A stretch of DNA of 64,000 nt from JAWKIJ01 sp041394325 (GCA_041394325.1 JAWKIJ010000001.1:2170001-2234000), one strand, 5' to 3'; positions 1 through 9,263 are shown, counted from the first letter of the stretch. Notes: a model not told the origin generated them from the letters alone. Made by a program: numbers and translations.

Positions 1-989
1 CGCGGGCGAAGGAGTCGAACCGTGTCGCCGCCATGGTCGCCGAGTTGGGTCGATTGGGGATCGTGGCCACAGAGGAGAGGGACGGGCTGCGCGTCGAGCC
101 CGGTGAGCCCGTGGCGGGAACCGTACGCACCTACGACGACCACCGGATAGCGATGAGCTTCGCGGTTCTCGGGGCCGCCACCGGAGCCGTGACAGTCGAC
201 GATCCCGGCTGCGTCGTCAAGACGTTCCCCCGATTCTGGGAGACCTTTGCCATGCTCTATCCATCGGACCCGTTCGATTCGATCGGCCCCGTCGTCGCGA
301 TCGACGGACCGGCCGGATCGGGAAAGTCGACGATCTCCAAGTTGGTCGCCCAACGCCTCGGAATGGAGGTGCTCGACACCGGGGCGATGTACCGGGCGGT
401 GACGTGCGCGGTGCTCCGCGCGGGTGGAGATCCCCACGATCCGGAGTTCGCGGCACAGGCCGCGCGCCACGCGGAGATCTCCTTCGACGGCCCGCGCGTC
501 GAGATCGACGGCGATGACGTCACCGAGGAGATCCGTGGCGAGGAGGTCTCCGGGGCGGTCAGCATCGTGGCCACCCACGGTGGTGTGCGGGACCGGTTGC
601 GCTCGTTGCAGCGGGACTGGTTGGCGGCGCACGGCGGGGGGGTGGCGGAGGGACGCGACATCGGGACCGTGGTCGCACCGGACGCCATGTTGAAGATCTT
701 CCTCGTCGCGTCACCCGAGGTGCGCGCGAGGCGTCGAGCGGGCGAGGGGACGATGGACATGGCGACGGCGGTGAAGAACCTCGCCGAGCGCGACCGGATC
801 GACTCGACACGGGACCATTCGCCGTTGCGACCGGCCCCCGACGCGATCACCGTCGACACCACCGCGATGACGATCGAGGAGGTGGTCGACGTGGTCTGTC
901 GCGAGGCCGCGCGTCGACTCGCCGCCGGCGGACGGCCAGACCGGAGCGCGGCGGACGAGGGTACGACGGAGGGAGCGACGTTCCGATGA
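1..989 (+). CDS. aroA-cmk: EPSP synthase (C-terminal end) fused to cytidylate kinase, 5'-truncated by window edge
   Basis: The frame is open from base 3, so the gene enters from the left. The first residues read RAKESNRVAAMVAELGRLG, the phosphate/PEP-binding K-E-[ST]-[DN]-R segment of EPSP synthase (shikimate pathway), followed by the family motif DDHRIAMSFAVLG. Without a stop it continues into a complete cytidylate kinase: P-loop GPAGSGKST, DTGAMYRA substrate loop, and GRDIGTVV. Cmk phosphorylates CMP/dCMP. The join lies near RFWETFAMLYP, with no room for a separate cmk ribosome site, so I read a genuine bifunctional protein. The stop TGA overlaps the next start (ATGA), indicating translational coupling. 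The C-terminal tail after the kinase is Arg/Ala-rich and probably disordered. Confidence 0.93.
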   Translation, partial: RAKESNRVAAMVAELGRLGIVATEERDGLRVEPGEPVAGTVRTYDDHRIAMSFAVLGAATGAVTVDDPGCVVKTFPRFWETFAMLYPSDPFDSIGPVVAIDGPAGSGKSTISKLVAQRLGMEVLDTGAMYRAVTCAVLRAGGDPHDPEFAAQAARHAEISFDGPRVEIDGDDVTEEIRGEEVSGAVSIVATHGGVRDRLRSLQRDWLAAHGGGVAEGRDIGTVVAPDAMLKIFLVASPEVRARRRAGEGTMDMATAVKNLAERDRIDSTRDHSPLRPAPDAITVDTTAMTIEEVVDVVCREAARRLAAGGRPDRSAADEGTTEGATFR

Positions 990-1672
990 GCAGGGTTCGG
1001 GATCCGGTGGTCGAACCGCGTTCGGCCGCGTCGCTCGCGGCCTTCCGCGGCCTGGCCGTGGTCGCGCGCGGTGTGACCCGGATGTATTGGCGGCTCGAGG
1101 TGATCGGTGGGTCGCGGGTTCCGGCGACGGGAGCCTTCGTCGTGGCGCCGGTCCACCGGTCCAACCTCGACTTCCTGTTGGCCGGCCTCGCCGTGGGGCG
1201 ACCGGTCCGCTACATGGCGAAGTCGTCGGTGTTCGTCGGCGGGATCGCCGACCGTTTCCTCCATGCGATGGGCGCCTTCCCCGTCGAGCGCGACAGTGCG
1301 GACTTCAAGGCCATCCGGCGCTGCGAGCAGATCCTCGCGGGCGGTGAGCCGGTGGTCGTGTTTCCCGAGGGGCGTCGGAAGGAGGGCCCGATCGTGAAGG
1401 ACCTCTATGACGGACCGGCCTTCATGGCGGCGCGCCAACGGGTTCCGATCGTGCCGGTCGGAATCGGCGGCTCGGCGGACGCGATGCCAATCGGTCAGAA
1501 GGCGATTCTGCCGCGCAAGGTCGTGCTGGTGGTGGGTGAACCGATCTACCCGGACGTCCCGACGGAGGGCCGGATCGCGCGCTCGGCCGTCTCGGAGTTG
1601 ACCGCCACGCTGCGTGACGCGGTCCAGGACGTCTACGACGACGCGCAGTGCCGGGCGGGGGCACGACACTGA
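986..1672 (+). CDS. plsC: 1-acyl-sn-glycerol-3-phosphate acyltransferase (PlsC family)
   Basis: A 228-residue protein of the PlsC/LPLAT family, which transfers a fatty acyl chain to lysophosphatidic acid at the inner face of the membrane. The catalytic H-x4-D motif is visible as HRSNLD, and the acceptor-binding block as FPEGRR, with PVGIGG further on. Length is normal for the family. It starts at the ATG inside the ATGA overlap with the aroA-cmk stop, so the two are co-translated. The exact acyl acceptor cannot be told from sequence. Confidence 0.9.
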   Translation: MSRVRDPVVEPRSAASLAAFRGLAVVARGVTRMYWRLEVIGGSRVPATGAFVVAPVHRSNLDFLLAGLAVGRPVRYMAKSSVFVGGIADRFLHAMGAFPVERDSADFKAIRRCEQILAGGEPVVVFPEGRRKEGPIVKDLYDGPAFMAARQRVPIVPVGIGGSADAMPIGQKAILPRKVVLVVGEPIYPDVPTEGRIARSAVSELTATLRDAVQDVYDDAQCRAGARH

Positions 1673-1737
1673 TCGCCCCCAGGCTCGCCCCGGATGCGGG
1701 CACCGGATGTGAGAGCGACCACGCGAGCGCGGTGATC

Positions 1738-2160
1738 TCAGTGCAGCAGTAGCCCCATGTACATCGCAACGATGGCGAACAGTCCCGACATCGTTCCCCC
1801 GATCGCCAAGGCGACCTTCGACTTGCCCACGATGTGGATGAACGCCCCGGCACCGGACAGCAGCACGATCAGCAACTTGACCCCGAGCAGTGTCTGGTCG
1901 AGGTTGGAGCGGGCGAGCATGTTCCAGACGCCGGTGAGGACCGTGACGCCGAACCCCGGCCATGCGACCAGGTTGAACGCGGCCGCAGCCTTCCTGGGGA
2001 GGTCCGCGTCGATCTTCCGTAGGGTCGGCACCAACCCCATCATCACGATCTGCCCGCCGACCCACACCGAAGCACCCAGGACGTGGAGGAACAGGCGGAT
2101 GACCGTGACGGTGTCGTGGGAGTCGGACGCCACGGCACCGAGAACGTGAAGGTTGTTCAC
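1738..2160 (-). CDS. CopD-like integral membrane protein
   Basis: A 140-residue hydrophobic protein with four likely membrane segments. The first contains FLHVLGASVWVGG, the histidine-bearing helix typical of CopD/DUF2269-type membrane proteins; others lie in FGVTVLTGVWNML, LLIVLLSGAGAFI and GLFAIVAMYMGLLL. I chose the GTG start that overlaps the ispH stop as GTGA (bases 2160-2157), although the frame stays open further upstream; that upstream part is antisense-like Arg-rich sequence inside ispH. The family is associated with copper or heme-linked membrane functions, but the role here is not shown. Confidence 0.75.
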   Translation of the reverse strand: MNNLHVLGAVASDSHDTVTVIRLFLHVLGASVWVGGQIVMMGLVPTLRKIDADLPRKAAAAFNLVAWPGFGVTVLTGVWNMLARSNLDQTLLGVKLLIVLLSGAGAFIHIVGKSKVALAIGGTMSGLFAIVAMYMGLLLH

Positions 2161-3188
2161 GTCAGCGAGTGTAGGACCACCCCGGCGGGCTCCTGACGGT
2201 CCGAGGCGCGGGTCGCCCGAGCGGGGTCCCCGCCCAGCATCGCCACCGCCGCGACGTCGACGGCCCCCAGCAGTTCGCGCAGGTTCCGCGGCGGAGGGAA
2301 GTACTCGTCCTCCTCGGTGACGTGGCGTTGTTCGACCCCGTTTCGAGGCGACAGCCTGGCGAGCACCTCCTCGACGAGTGCCTCGGGCGCGGACGCCCCG
2401 GCGGTCACCCCGACCACGCCGACGAGGTCGTCGGGGAGTTCCGACGCGTGGTTGATCCGGAATACGCGGGAGCACCCTCCTTCACGTGCGAGCTTCTCCA
2501 ACGCGAGGGTGTTGGAGGAGTTGGCGGAGCCCACCACGACGAAGGCGTCGCACTCGTCGACGACCGACACGAGGGCCTGCTGGCGGTTGGTGGTGGCGAA
2601 GCACAGGTCGCTCCGGCCCGGCGTCCACACGTCCGGAAACCGATCCTTCACGGCGTCCGCGACGTCGGCCCAGTCGCGGTGCGACAACGTCGTCTGCGCC
2701 AAGAGCGCGACCGGCGCATCGAAGTCGGCGAGAGCTTCGACCTCCTCGACCGATTCCACGCGGTGGGTCGCGTGCGGAGCGACCGCCATCGCCCCGACCG
2801 CCTCCTCGTGCCCTTCGTGGCCGATGTAGACGACCTGGTAGCCGCGGTCGGTCCGGACCTTCATCTCGTGGTGGACCTTGGTGACGAGCGGGCACACCGA
2901 GTCGACGACGTAACCGCCCTTGGCCTTCGCTGCGGCCACCACCTCAGGTGCCGAACCGTGTGCCGACAACATGACCGGTCGGCCCGGCGGAACCTCGGCG
3001 ATGTCGTCGACGAACACGACACCGAGGTCACGGAACTGCTGCACGACCCTCTGGTTGTGGACGATCTCGTGATAGCAGTACACCGGAGGTTCGAAGCAGC
3101 GCACCAGATAGGTGAGGGCCTTGATGGCCATCTCGACACCGGCGCAGAAGCCGCGCGGCTCGCACAGCAGTACCCGATCGACGTCCAC
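2157..3188 (-). CDS. ispH: 4-hydroxy-3-methylbut-2-enyl diphosphate reductase
   Basis: A 343-residue IspH, the last enzyme of the methylerythritol phosphate pathway, making IPP and DMAPP through a [4Fe-4S] cluster. The three cluster cysteines are at about C15 (PRGFCAGV), C99 (VDSVCPLV) and C196 (SDLCFATT). Substrate histidines sit at H44, H77 and H124, and the acid E129 is in GHEGHEEA. It starts at GTG 3188, six nt after a minus-strand TAGCGT, so the transcript is probably leaderless. The C-terminal ~40 residues after PPPRNLRELL are an extra tail. It is translationally coupled to the downstream CopD-like gene. Confidence 0.95.
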   Translation of the reverse strand: MDVDRVLLCEPRGFCAGVEMAIKALTYLVRCFEPPVYCYHEIVHNQRVVQQFRDLGVVFVDDIAEVPPGRPVMLSAHGSAPEVVAAAKAKGGYVVDSVCPLVTKVHHEMKVRTDRGYQVVYIGHEGHEEAVGAMAVAPHATHRVESVEEVEALADFDAPVALLAQTTLSHRDWADVADAVKDRFPDVWTPGRSDLCFATTNRQQALVSVVDECDAFVVVGSANSSNTLALEKLAREGGCSRVFRINHASELPDDLVGVVGVTAGASAPEALVEEVLARLSPRNGVEQRHVTEEDEYFPPPRNLRELLGAVDVAAVAMLGGDPARATRASDRQEPAGVVLHSLT

Positions 3189-3194
3189 ACCCGA

Positions 3195-3200
3195 ACGCTA
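3195..3200 (-). promoter_or_regulatory. -10 element of ispH (leaderless)
   Basis: On the minus strand the hexamer reads TAGCGT (TANNNT) and ends 6 nt before the GTG start at 3188. This spacing places the transcription start at or next to the start codon. No ribosome site is visible. Confidence 0.6.
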
Positions 3201-3297
3201 CCGGCGCGGTCCACCGCGGCGACCACCGCCCCTCGAAGGTCGCGCGGGTGACCCGAGCCGCACGGTGGTGGCCACGGTCGCCCCGATGGGCGATCGG

Positions 3298-3303
3298 TAC
3301 GCT
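3298..3303 (+). promoter_or_regulatory. -10 element of the DUF512 gene (leaderless)
   Basis: TACGCT ends 6 nt before ATG 3310. This decides the start: an in-frame ATG at 3286 lies upstream of the -10 and would not be in the transcript. Confidence 0.6.
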
Positions 3304-3309
3304 GTCGCG

Positions 3310-4788
3310 ATGTCCCGGGCCCGAGTCGTCGCCGTCGATCCCGGCAGTCCCGCCGCGCTGGCCGGGGTGTGTGTGGGCGACGACCTCGTCGCCGTCAACG
3401 GGCGGCCGGTCCGCGACGTGATCGAGTACCAGGTCGCGACCGACGCCGCCGAGGTGCAACTCGGTCTCGACCGCGGCGGTGTGGTGCTCGACGTCGAGAT
3501 CGTCAAGCCCGACGGGCGGCCCCTGGGCATCGAAGTGCAGAGCGCCGTGTTCGACCGGGTACGAACCTGTGACAACCACTGCGAGTTCTGCTTCATCTAC
3601 CAGCTCCCCAAGGGGATGCGGCGAAGCCTCTACCTCAAGGACGACGACTACCGCCTGTCGTTCCTGTACGGCAACTTCACGACCCTCACCCGGTTCACGG
3701 AGGCGGACCTCGAGCGGGTGATCGACGAGCGCCTGTCGCCGTTGTTCGTGTCGATCCACGCGACCGACCCGGTGGTGCGCAACGAGATGCTGAAGAATCG
3801 GCGCGGAGCGATGAGCCTCCGGTGGCTCTCCGCGCTGCTGGAGCACGGCATCGAGGTCCACGGCCAGATCGTCGTGTGCCCCGGCCTCAACGACGGCGCC
3901 GTGCTCGAGGACTCCATGTGCGGCATCCTCGACCGCTACTCCCGGCTCGCGGATGTGGCGCTCGTCCCCCTGGGGGTCTCGAAGTTCAACACCGAGCCTC
4001 GGATGCGCCCGCACACCGCCGACGAGGCGGCCGCGGTGTGCACCCTGGTCGACGAGTGGCAGCCGATCTTCGAGCGGCTGGTGGGTCGACCGATGGTGTT
4101 CGCGGCCGACGAGTACTACCTGATGGCCGATCGCCCGTTTCCCGAGGCCGGCCGTTACGGCGATTTCGACATGTACGAGGACGGCATCGGCATGGCGAGG
4201 GCATTCGAGGCGGACTTCATGGGCCGTGCTCCCGCCGATCGACCGGACCCCGGGGGGCGGTCGGTGCAGGCCAACCCCGGCGGCGGGTTGCCGACTCCGC
4301 GGACCGGGGCGGCGCACGGCTTCTTCCACTGGGTGGACGGCGCTCCGGCGGAGGGATACCGCGCGCCGCGGGCCACTTCCGCCGCCGATCCGGTACCGCC
4401 TGTGCGGCTGCGCCGTCCGGTCCGACCCGACGCCCCCGTCGGGGTCCTGACCGCCCCGTACGGCGCGCGGGTGCTGCGCCCCTTGCTCGAGACCCTCGGC
4501 CGCCCCGACGTCAGGATCGTCGAGGTACCCAACGACTACTTCGGGGGCAACGTGGCGGTCAGCGGTCTCATGGTCGGCGCCGACCTCGCGGCAGTCCTGG
4601 CAACCCAACCCGAAGGACACCGCTACCTGTTGCCGGACGTCTGTCTCTCGGGTGGCCGTTTCCTGGACGGGACCACCGTCGAGGACCTGCCCCGCCCGGT
4701 CGAGGTGATCGCCACCGACGGAGCGACACTTCGCCGGTCACTCGATGTGTCGTCGGGTCGGGCACGGCGCGTGGAGGTGGCGTCGTGA
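3310..4788 (+). CDS. DUF512 family protein: PDZ domain plus radical-SAM-like domain
   Basis: A 492-residue protein. Residues 1-75 form a PDZ-like domain (VVAVDPGSPAALAGV, GDDLVAVNG). A radical-SAM-like region follows with the cysteine cluster CDNHCEFCFIYQLPKGM (C-x3-C-x2-C), then FLYGNFTTLT, VSIHATDP and HGQIVVCPGLNDG. This combination is the widespread, uncharacterised DUF512 (CDC-type Fe-S oxidoreductase) family. The region around residues 310-360 is Pro/Gly/Arg-rich and probably a linker; the end contains ALLRPLLETLG-like DUF512 core sequence and LPDVCLSGGRFLDG. In related genomes it often sits next to der, as here: its stop overlaps the der start (GTGA). The reaction is unknown. Confidence 0.88.
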   Translation: MSRARVVAVDPGSPAALAGVCVGDDLVAVNGRPVRDVIEYQVATDAAEVQLGLDRGGVVLDVEIVKPDGRPLGIEVQSAVFDRVRTCDNHCEFCFIYQLPKGMRRSLYLKDDDYRLSFLYGNFTTLTRFTEADLERVIDERLSPLFVSIHATDPVVRNEMLKNRRGAMSLRWLSALLEHGIEVHGQIVVCPGLNDGAVLEDSMCGILDRYSRLADVALVPLGVSKFNTEPRMRPHTADEAAAVCTLVDEWQPIFERLVGRPMVFAADEYYLMADRPFPEAGRYGDFDMYEDGIGMARAFEADFMGRAPADRPDPGGRSVQANPGGGLPTPRTGAAHGFFHWVDGAPAEGYRAPRATSAADPVPPVRLRRPVRPDAPVGVLTAPYGARVLRPLLETLGRPDVRIVEVPNDYFGGNVAVSGLMVGADLAAVLATQPEGHRYLLPDVCLSGGRFLDGTTVEDLPRPVEVIATDGATLRRSLDVSSGRARRVEVAS

Positions 4789-6136
4789 GCGCGGCGCTGC
4801 CCGTCGTGGCGATCGTGGGCCGACCCAACGTCGGGAAGTCGACCCTACTGAACCGGATCGTCGGGCGTCGCGAGGCCATCGTCGAGGAGCGGCCGGGGGT
4901 GACGAGGGACCGCAAGGTCGTCGATGCGTCGTGGAACGGCCGGGACTTCCAACTTGTGGACACCGGTGGATGGATGCCGAAGGGAAGCGGTCTCGACGAC
5001 AAGGTGTCCCGCCAATCCGAGCGTGCGATCGCCGACGCCGACGTCGCGCTCCTCGTGGCCGACGCGACCGTCGGTGTCACCGAGGACGATCGTGCGGTCG
5101 CCAAGGTCCTACGGCGCAGCGGCACTCCGGTGCTCGTCGTCGCGAACAAGGTGGACGACACCGTCCACGAGGCACGGATCTGGGATCTGCTGTCGCTCGG
5201 CATGGGTGATCCCCTTCCGGTCAGCGCGCTGCACGGACGGGGTGCGGGCGATCTGCTCGACGCCGTCGTCGCCGCGTTTCCCGAGTCCGAGGAAGCGGCT
5301 CCGGCGGTGCCCGGTCGCACGCCCATCGACGCGGCTCCGGTGGATTCCGACGGGGACGCTCCGGTGGCGCTCTTCTCGGTCGCGGTCGTGGGGCGACCGA
5401 ACGTCGGCAAGTCGACGCTCTTCAATCGGATGATCGGGGAGGAGCGGTCGGTGGTGCACGACATGGCCGGCACCACCCGCGACTCGATCGACACGGTCGT
5501 CGAGACCGACCACGGAGCCGTCCGGTTCATCGACACCGCGGGGATGCGCCGGCGGAGTCGTGTCGACCGCGGCACCGAGTACTTCTCGGTGGTGCGGGCA
5601 CTGCAGTCGGTCGACGCGGCCGACGCGGCGCTGCTGGTGATCGACGCCACCGAGGGGGTGACCCATCAGGACCAGCGTCTCGCCGAACGGATCGACGCGC
5701 CGGGCAGCCCCATCGTGGTGCTGTTGAACAAGTGGGAGCTCCTTGGAGCCGAGCAGCGCAACGACGTGCTGTACCAGATGGCCCAGCGGTTGCACTTCCT
5801 GGGCGACGCGGCGGTGTTGCGCATCTCCGCACTGACCGGTCGTGGCGTCCACCGCCTTGTCCCCGCGTTGGCGGACGCGATCGAGGCGTACCACCGCCGG
5901 ATGCCCACCCGTCAGGTCAACGACGTGGTCCGGCGCGCCCAACAGGCACAACCGGGGCCGCACGGCGTGCGCATCCTCTATGCGACCCAGGGGGCACCGA
6001 TCCGCCGACGTTCACGCTGTTCGCCAACAAGACCGTCCCACCTCACTACGTCCGATATCTCGAGCGGGCCTTGCGCGAGGCCTTCGACCTGGGGGCCACG
6101 CCGATCAAGCTGCGGGTCCGCAAGCGCGACGAATGA
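4785..6136 (+). CDS. der: Ribosome-assembly GTPase Der (EngA), one-base frame break
   Basis: A tandem GTPase needed for 50S subunit assembly. Domain 1 begins VAIVGRPNVGKSTLLNR and domain 2 VAVVGRPNVGKSTLFNR, each followed by its G2-G4 boxes (DTGGW, NKVD; DTAGM, NKWE). The C-terminal KH-like domain starts in frame (GVRILYATQGA) but then breaks near base 5996 and resumes in another frame as DPPTFTLFANKTVPPHYVRY, ending in IKLRVRKRDE. Restoring one base (gcaacc for gcacc) gives a normal 450-residue protein. Because Der is essential in bacteria, a consensus error is the likely cause. The start GTG overlaps the previous stop and the stop overlaps the next ATG. Confidence 0.92.
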
Positions 6137-7218
6137 TCGCGGTCGGTCGTCCATTCCTCCTGGCGGTGGCGCTCGGCGCGGTCGTCGGCATGCTGGCGCG
6201 GTCGCGGGCGGCGTGGATCAAGCGGCGCACGGTCAAGAAGCACTCCGGAATCGACGGCGAGCTGCCCGACCTCGTCGGTGCGGGGATCTCCTCGGACCTG
6301 ACGGTTGCCGCGACGTTCGCCCTGTTGTCCGCGACGTGCCTGGTGGTGGCCCTCACGGAATCGCCGAAGGGGTGGTACCTCCTGGCCGCAATGGGGCTGC
6401 CGGTGTTGGTGGAGCTCTACATGTTGCGCTACGAGCAGCGCAACGCACGGTTGGTCGAGCAGTGGGTTCGCCGGGAGCGTCGGGCTGCGGAACTGTTGGA
6501 GCAGACCAGTTCCGCTCCCGCCCGATGGGCGCAGCGGCTCGCGCCGGAAGTGCTTCCCGATGCACGCGGCTACGACATCGGCATCGTGCACGAACCGGCC
6601 TCGGGGATGATGTCGGGTGATCTCCTCGACGTGTTCGAGTTGCCGTCCGGGCGCTTGTGCTGCGTGGTCGGCGACGTGTCGGGCCACGACGTGGAGGCGT
6701 CCATCACGGCGCTGCAGGTGAAGTTCCTGCTCCGCAGTTCGCTGCGCCGCTACCGCGACCCCGGCCAGGCGCTCGAGGAACTGAATCGCCAACTCGTCGA
6801 CTACGAGCGGCCCGAGGAGTTCGTCTCGCTGTTCGTGATGGTCTTCGACGAGGAGTTGTCGACGCTCCGCTACGCGTCGGCGGGCCATCCCACGGTGTGG
6901 TGGTGTCGGGAACGCGTGTTGCAACCGCTCCGTGAGACCGGCCCCTTGCTCATGATGGACCCCGGTGCGACGTTCGGGTCGCGCGAGGTCGGATTCGGCG
7001 AGGAGACGTTGGTGGTGGTGAGCACCGACGGGCTGCTCGAGGCGCGTGACGGCAAGGAGTTGTTCGGCGACGAGGGTGCCGCGACGGTGGTGCGGCGCCT
7101 GGAGGCCGAGGCGGCCGAGAAGGTGGCGCGAGGTCTCATGGAGGCGGCCCACGAGTTCGCCTCGGTGCCCATCGCGGACGACGTGACCGTGCTTGCGGTC
7201 CGGCGACGCGGTCGGTAG
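6133..7218 (+). CDS. Membrane-bound SpoIIE-type serine phosphatase (PP2C family)
   Basis: A 361-residue protein. The N-terminus holds about three membrane segments (PFLLAVALGAVVGML, ATFALLSATCLVVAL, LLAAMGLPVLVELYM), followed by a charged helical stretch (RYEQRNARLVEQWVRRERR). The catalytic PP2C/SpoIIE domain then shows the metal-binding aspartates in MMSGDLLDVFEL and VVGDVSGHDVEA, and STDGLLEARD near the end. Such phosphatases usually act on anti-sigma-factor antagonists; no partner-switch genes are seen in the window. The ATG overlaps the der stop (ATGA). It ends with TAG. Confidence 0.87.
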   Translation: MIAVGRPFLLAVALGAVVGMLARSRAAWIKRRTVKKHSGIDGELPDLVGAGISSDLTVAATFALLSATCLVVALTESPKGWYLLAAMGLPVLVELYMLRYEQRNARLVEQWVRRERRAAELLEQTSSAPARWAQRLAPEVLPDARGYDIGIVHEPASGMMSGDLLDVFELPSGRLCCVVGDVSGHDVEASITALQVKFLLRSSLRRYRDPGQALEELNRQLVDYERPEEFVSLFVMVFDEELSTLRYASAGHPTVWWCRERVLQPLRETGPLLMMDPGATFGSREVGFGEETLVVVSTDGLLEARDGKELFGDEGAATVVRRLEAEAAEKVARGLMEAAHEFASVPIADDVTVLAVRRRGR

Positions 7219-7230
7219 ATCAGGACGCCC

Positions 7231-8770
7231 ATGCACGATCCCGCAACCTCCGGTCACGACTCGCTCTCCGACGCCCGCTCGCGGGCCGTTCGAGGCAACC
7301 TCCACAAGGAGGCCGAGAAGCTCGAACGGCAAAACAAGCTGTTCGTCCGCGACCGGATCGAGCTGTTGTGCGACGAGGGGACCTTCGTGGAGGACGGGCT
7401 CCTGGCCAACGCGTCGGCGGTCGACCTGCCGGCCGACGGCGTGGTCACCGGTGTGGGCGAGGTCGACGGCCGTGCGGTAGTGGTCGTCGCCAACGATCCG
7501 ACGGTCAAGGCCGGGTCGTGGGGTGCGCGCACCGTCGAGAAGATCGTGCGCATGACCGACCTGGCGCTGCGCGACAACCTGCCGGTGTTCTGGCTGATCG
7601 ACTCCGCCGGTGCCCGTATCACCGACCAGGTCGAGTTGTTCCCGGGGCGCCGGGGTGCCGGCCGGATCTTCTACAACCAGGTGCGGTTGTCGGGGAGGGT
7701 CCCCCAGATCTGTTGCCTGTTCGGGCCATCCGCCGCCGGCGGGGCCTACATCCCGTCGTTCTGCGACCTGGTGATCATGGTGGAGGGCAACGCCTCGATG
7801 TACCTCGGGTCGCCGAGGATGGCCGAGATGGTCATCGGGGAGAAGGCCTCCCTGGAGGAGACGGGCGGGGCGCGGATGCACTGCTCGGTATCGGGCTGCG
7901 GCGACAACCTCGCCCACGACGACCACGACGCGATCGAACAGGCGAAGGCGTACTTCTCCTACGTGCCGTCGTACTGGCGTGACGCTCCGCCCCGCTACGA
8001 GGCGGTCGCGCCGGTCCGCACGCTCGACGATTCGATCGTGCCCACGGCCGACACGGAGGGTTACGACGTCCACCGGGTGATCGACTGCCTCGTCGACGCC
8101 GAGAGCTTCTTCGAGGTGAAGCCGCTGTTCGCTCCCGAGTTGGTCGTCGGGTTCGGGTTGATGGACGGCTCACCGGTCGGCTTCGTCGCGAACAACCCCA
8201 GGTCAAGGGGGGTGTGCTGTTCACCGACACCGCGGACAAGGCTGCACGGTTCATCTGGTGTTGTGACGCGTTCAACGTCCCATTGGTGTTCCTGGCCGAC
8301 GTGCCGGGTTTCATGATCGGTACCCAGGTGGAGCGGGAGGGGATCATCCGCCACGGGGCGAAGATGATCACCGCCGTGTCGGAGGCGACCGTGCCGAAGG
8401 TGTCGGTGATCCTGCGCAAGGCGTACGGGGCGGGGCTGTACGCGATGTCGGGTCCGGCGTTCGAGCCGGAGGCCACCATCGCGTTGCCCACGGCGAAGAT
8501 CGCGGTGATGGGGCCGGAGGCGGCGGTGAATGCGGTGTTCGCCAACAAGATCGCGGCGATAGAGGACGAGGCCGAGAGGGCGGCGTTCGTGGAGGAGCAG
8601 CGCCGGATCTACGAGACCGACGTCGACCTGTTGCGCCTGGCCTCGGAGTTGGTGATCGACGCGGTGCTCGACTGGGGGGAACTTCGTGTCGAGATCATCC
8701 GGAGGTTGGGCGCGCCGCGGGCAAGACCCGTGTGTTCAGCGATCGTCGTCACGGCGTCCCACCCGTGTGA
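7231..8770 (+). CDS. accD: Acyl-CoA carboxylase beta (carboxyltransferase) subunit, two frame breaks
   Basis: The biotin-dependent carboxyltransferase subunit of an acetyl/propionyl-CoA-type carboxylase. Visible blocks are ADGVVTGVGEVDGR, FWLIDSAGARITDQ, CLFGPSAAGGAYIPSFCDLV and, after the first break, FLADVPGFMIGTQVEREGII and GPEAAVNAVFANKI. The first break is a missing C in the C-run near 8200 (giving NNPQVKGGVLFTDTADKA when restored). The second is near 8709, after which the family ending TRVFSDRRHGVPPV is read and stops at 8768-8770. Repaired length is 513 residues, normal for the family. Substrate (propionyl- or longer acyl-CoA) is not resolved. No alpha/biotin subunit is in the window. 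Confidence 0.88.
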
Positions 8771-8812
8771 GCGTTTGGCGGAGCGATGTCCGGGGGCGTA
8801 GAAACGTCGACG

Positions 8813-9021
8813 ATGCCCTGGTGTGAGGAGTGCTCCCGGTTCTACACACCGAGCACGCTCACCGAGGGGGCGACTGCCCCGAGGGCCATCACGTCGCCGA
8901 ACCGCCCGATCCCGACGAGGAGGGTGGCAAGGTGCCCTGGCACTTCTGGCTGCTGGTGATCGCGTTGGCGATCTACCTCGGTTGGCGGTTGGTCCAGGGC
9001 ATCGAGTGGCTGCTCCGGTAG
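8813..9021 (+). CDS. Small zinc-ribbon-like protein with one membrane helix, one frame break
   Basis: Read from ATG 8813 the peptide starts MPWCEECSRFYTPSTLTEG, with a CxxC pair. Restoring one G in the G-run at about 8865-8869 continues as GDCPEGHHVAEPPDPDEEGG, adding C and H ligands, then a single membrane helix HFWLLVIALAIYLGWRL and the end GIEWLLR. Repaired length is 69 residues. The C-x2-C...C-x3-H pattern suggests a zinc-bound N-terminal knob on a membrane anchor. Function unknown. It would be missed or given a false N-terminus without the repair. Confidence 0.7.
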
Positions 9022-9025
9022 CGGC

Positions 9026-9031
9026 TAGGGT
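9026..9031 (+). promoter_or_regulatory. Putative -10 element of tRNA-Pro
   Basis: TAGGGT lies 23 nt before the mature tRNA 5' end at 9055, a fitting position for a short precursor. Confidence 0.5.
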
Positions 9032-9054
9032 CGTGCGGCCGTTCGGTCGGCACA

Positions 9055-9130
9055 CGGGCTGTGGCGCAGGTTGGTAGCGCGCGTCTGACTGGGGGTCAGA
9101 AGGTCGTCGGTTCAAATCCGGCCAGCCCGA
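9055..9130 (+). tRNA. tRNA-Pro, anticodon GGG
   Basis: A full cloverleaf folds. The acceptor stem CGGGCTG (9055-9061) pairs with CAGCCCG (9123-9129), with discriminator A at 9130. The D stem is GCGC/GCGC. The anticodon stem TCTGA/TCAGA carries the loop CTGGGGG, so the anticodon is GGG, reading CCC. The T arm is GTCGG-TTCAAAT-CCGGC. No complete CCA is encoded (ACCGG follows). It lies directly upstream of the type III restriction-modification pair. Confidence 0.95.
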
Positions 9131-9250
9131 CCGGCGGAACCCTTGCAATTGCAGGGGTCCGAGCTCCTTGGTGCGTGGGCCAAGAGGTCGAAGGGCAGCC
9201 AATGGGCCAGCCAACGGACGTTCACGGTGAGCCGGCGGCTCGGCCTCCGG

Positions 9251-9256
9251 TAGGTT
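9251..9256 (+). promoter_or_regulatory. -10 element of the res gene (leaderless)
   Basis: TAGGTT ends 7 nt before the GTG start at 9264, with no Shine-Dalgarno sequence between. Confidence 0.55.
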
Positions 9257-9263
9257 CGGCTGG

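Noticed and set aside
3286..3309. ATG 3286 as the start of the DUF512 protein
   Set aside because: It lies upstream of the TACGCT -10 box that fits a leaderless start at 3310.
6046..8073. A 675-residue open frame on the minus strand opposite the SpoIIE and carboxylase genes
   Set aside because: It is His/Arg-rich with no recognisable domain and mirrors conserved coding sequence on the plus strand; long antisense frames are expected in DNA of this GC content.
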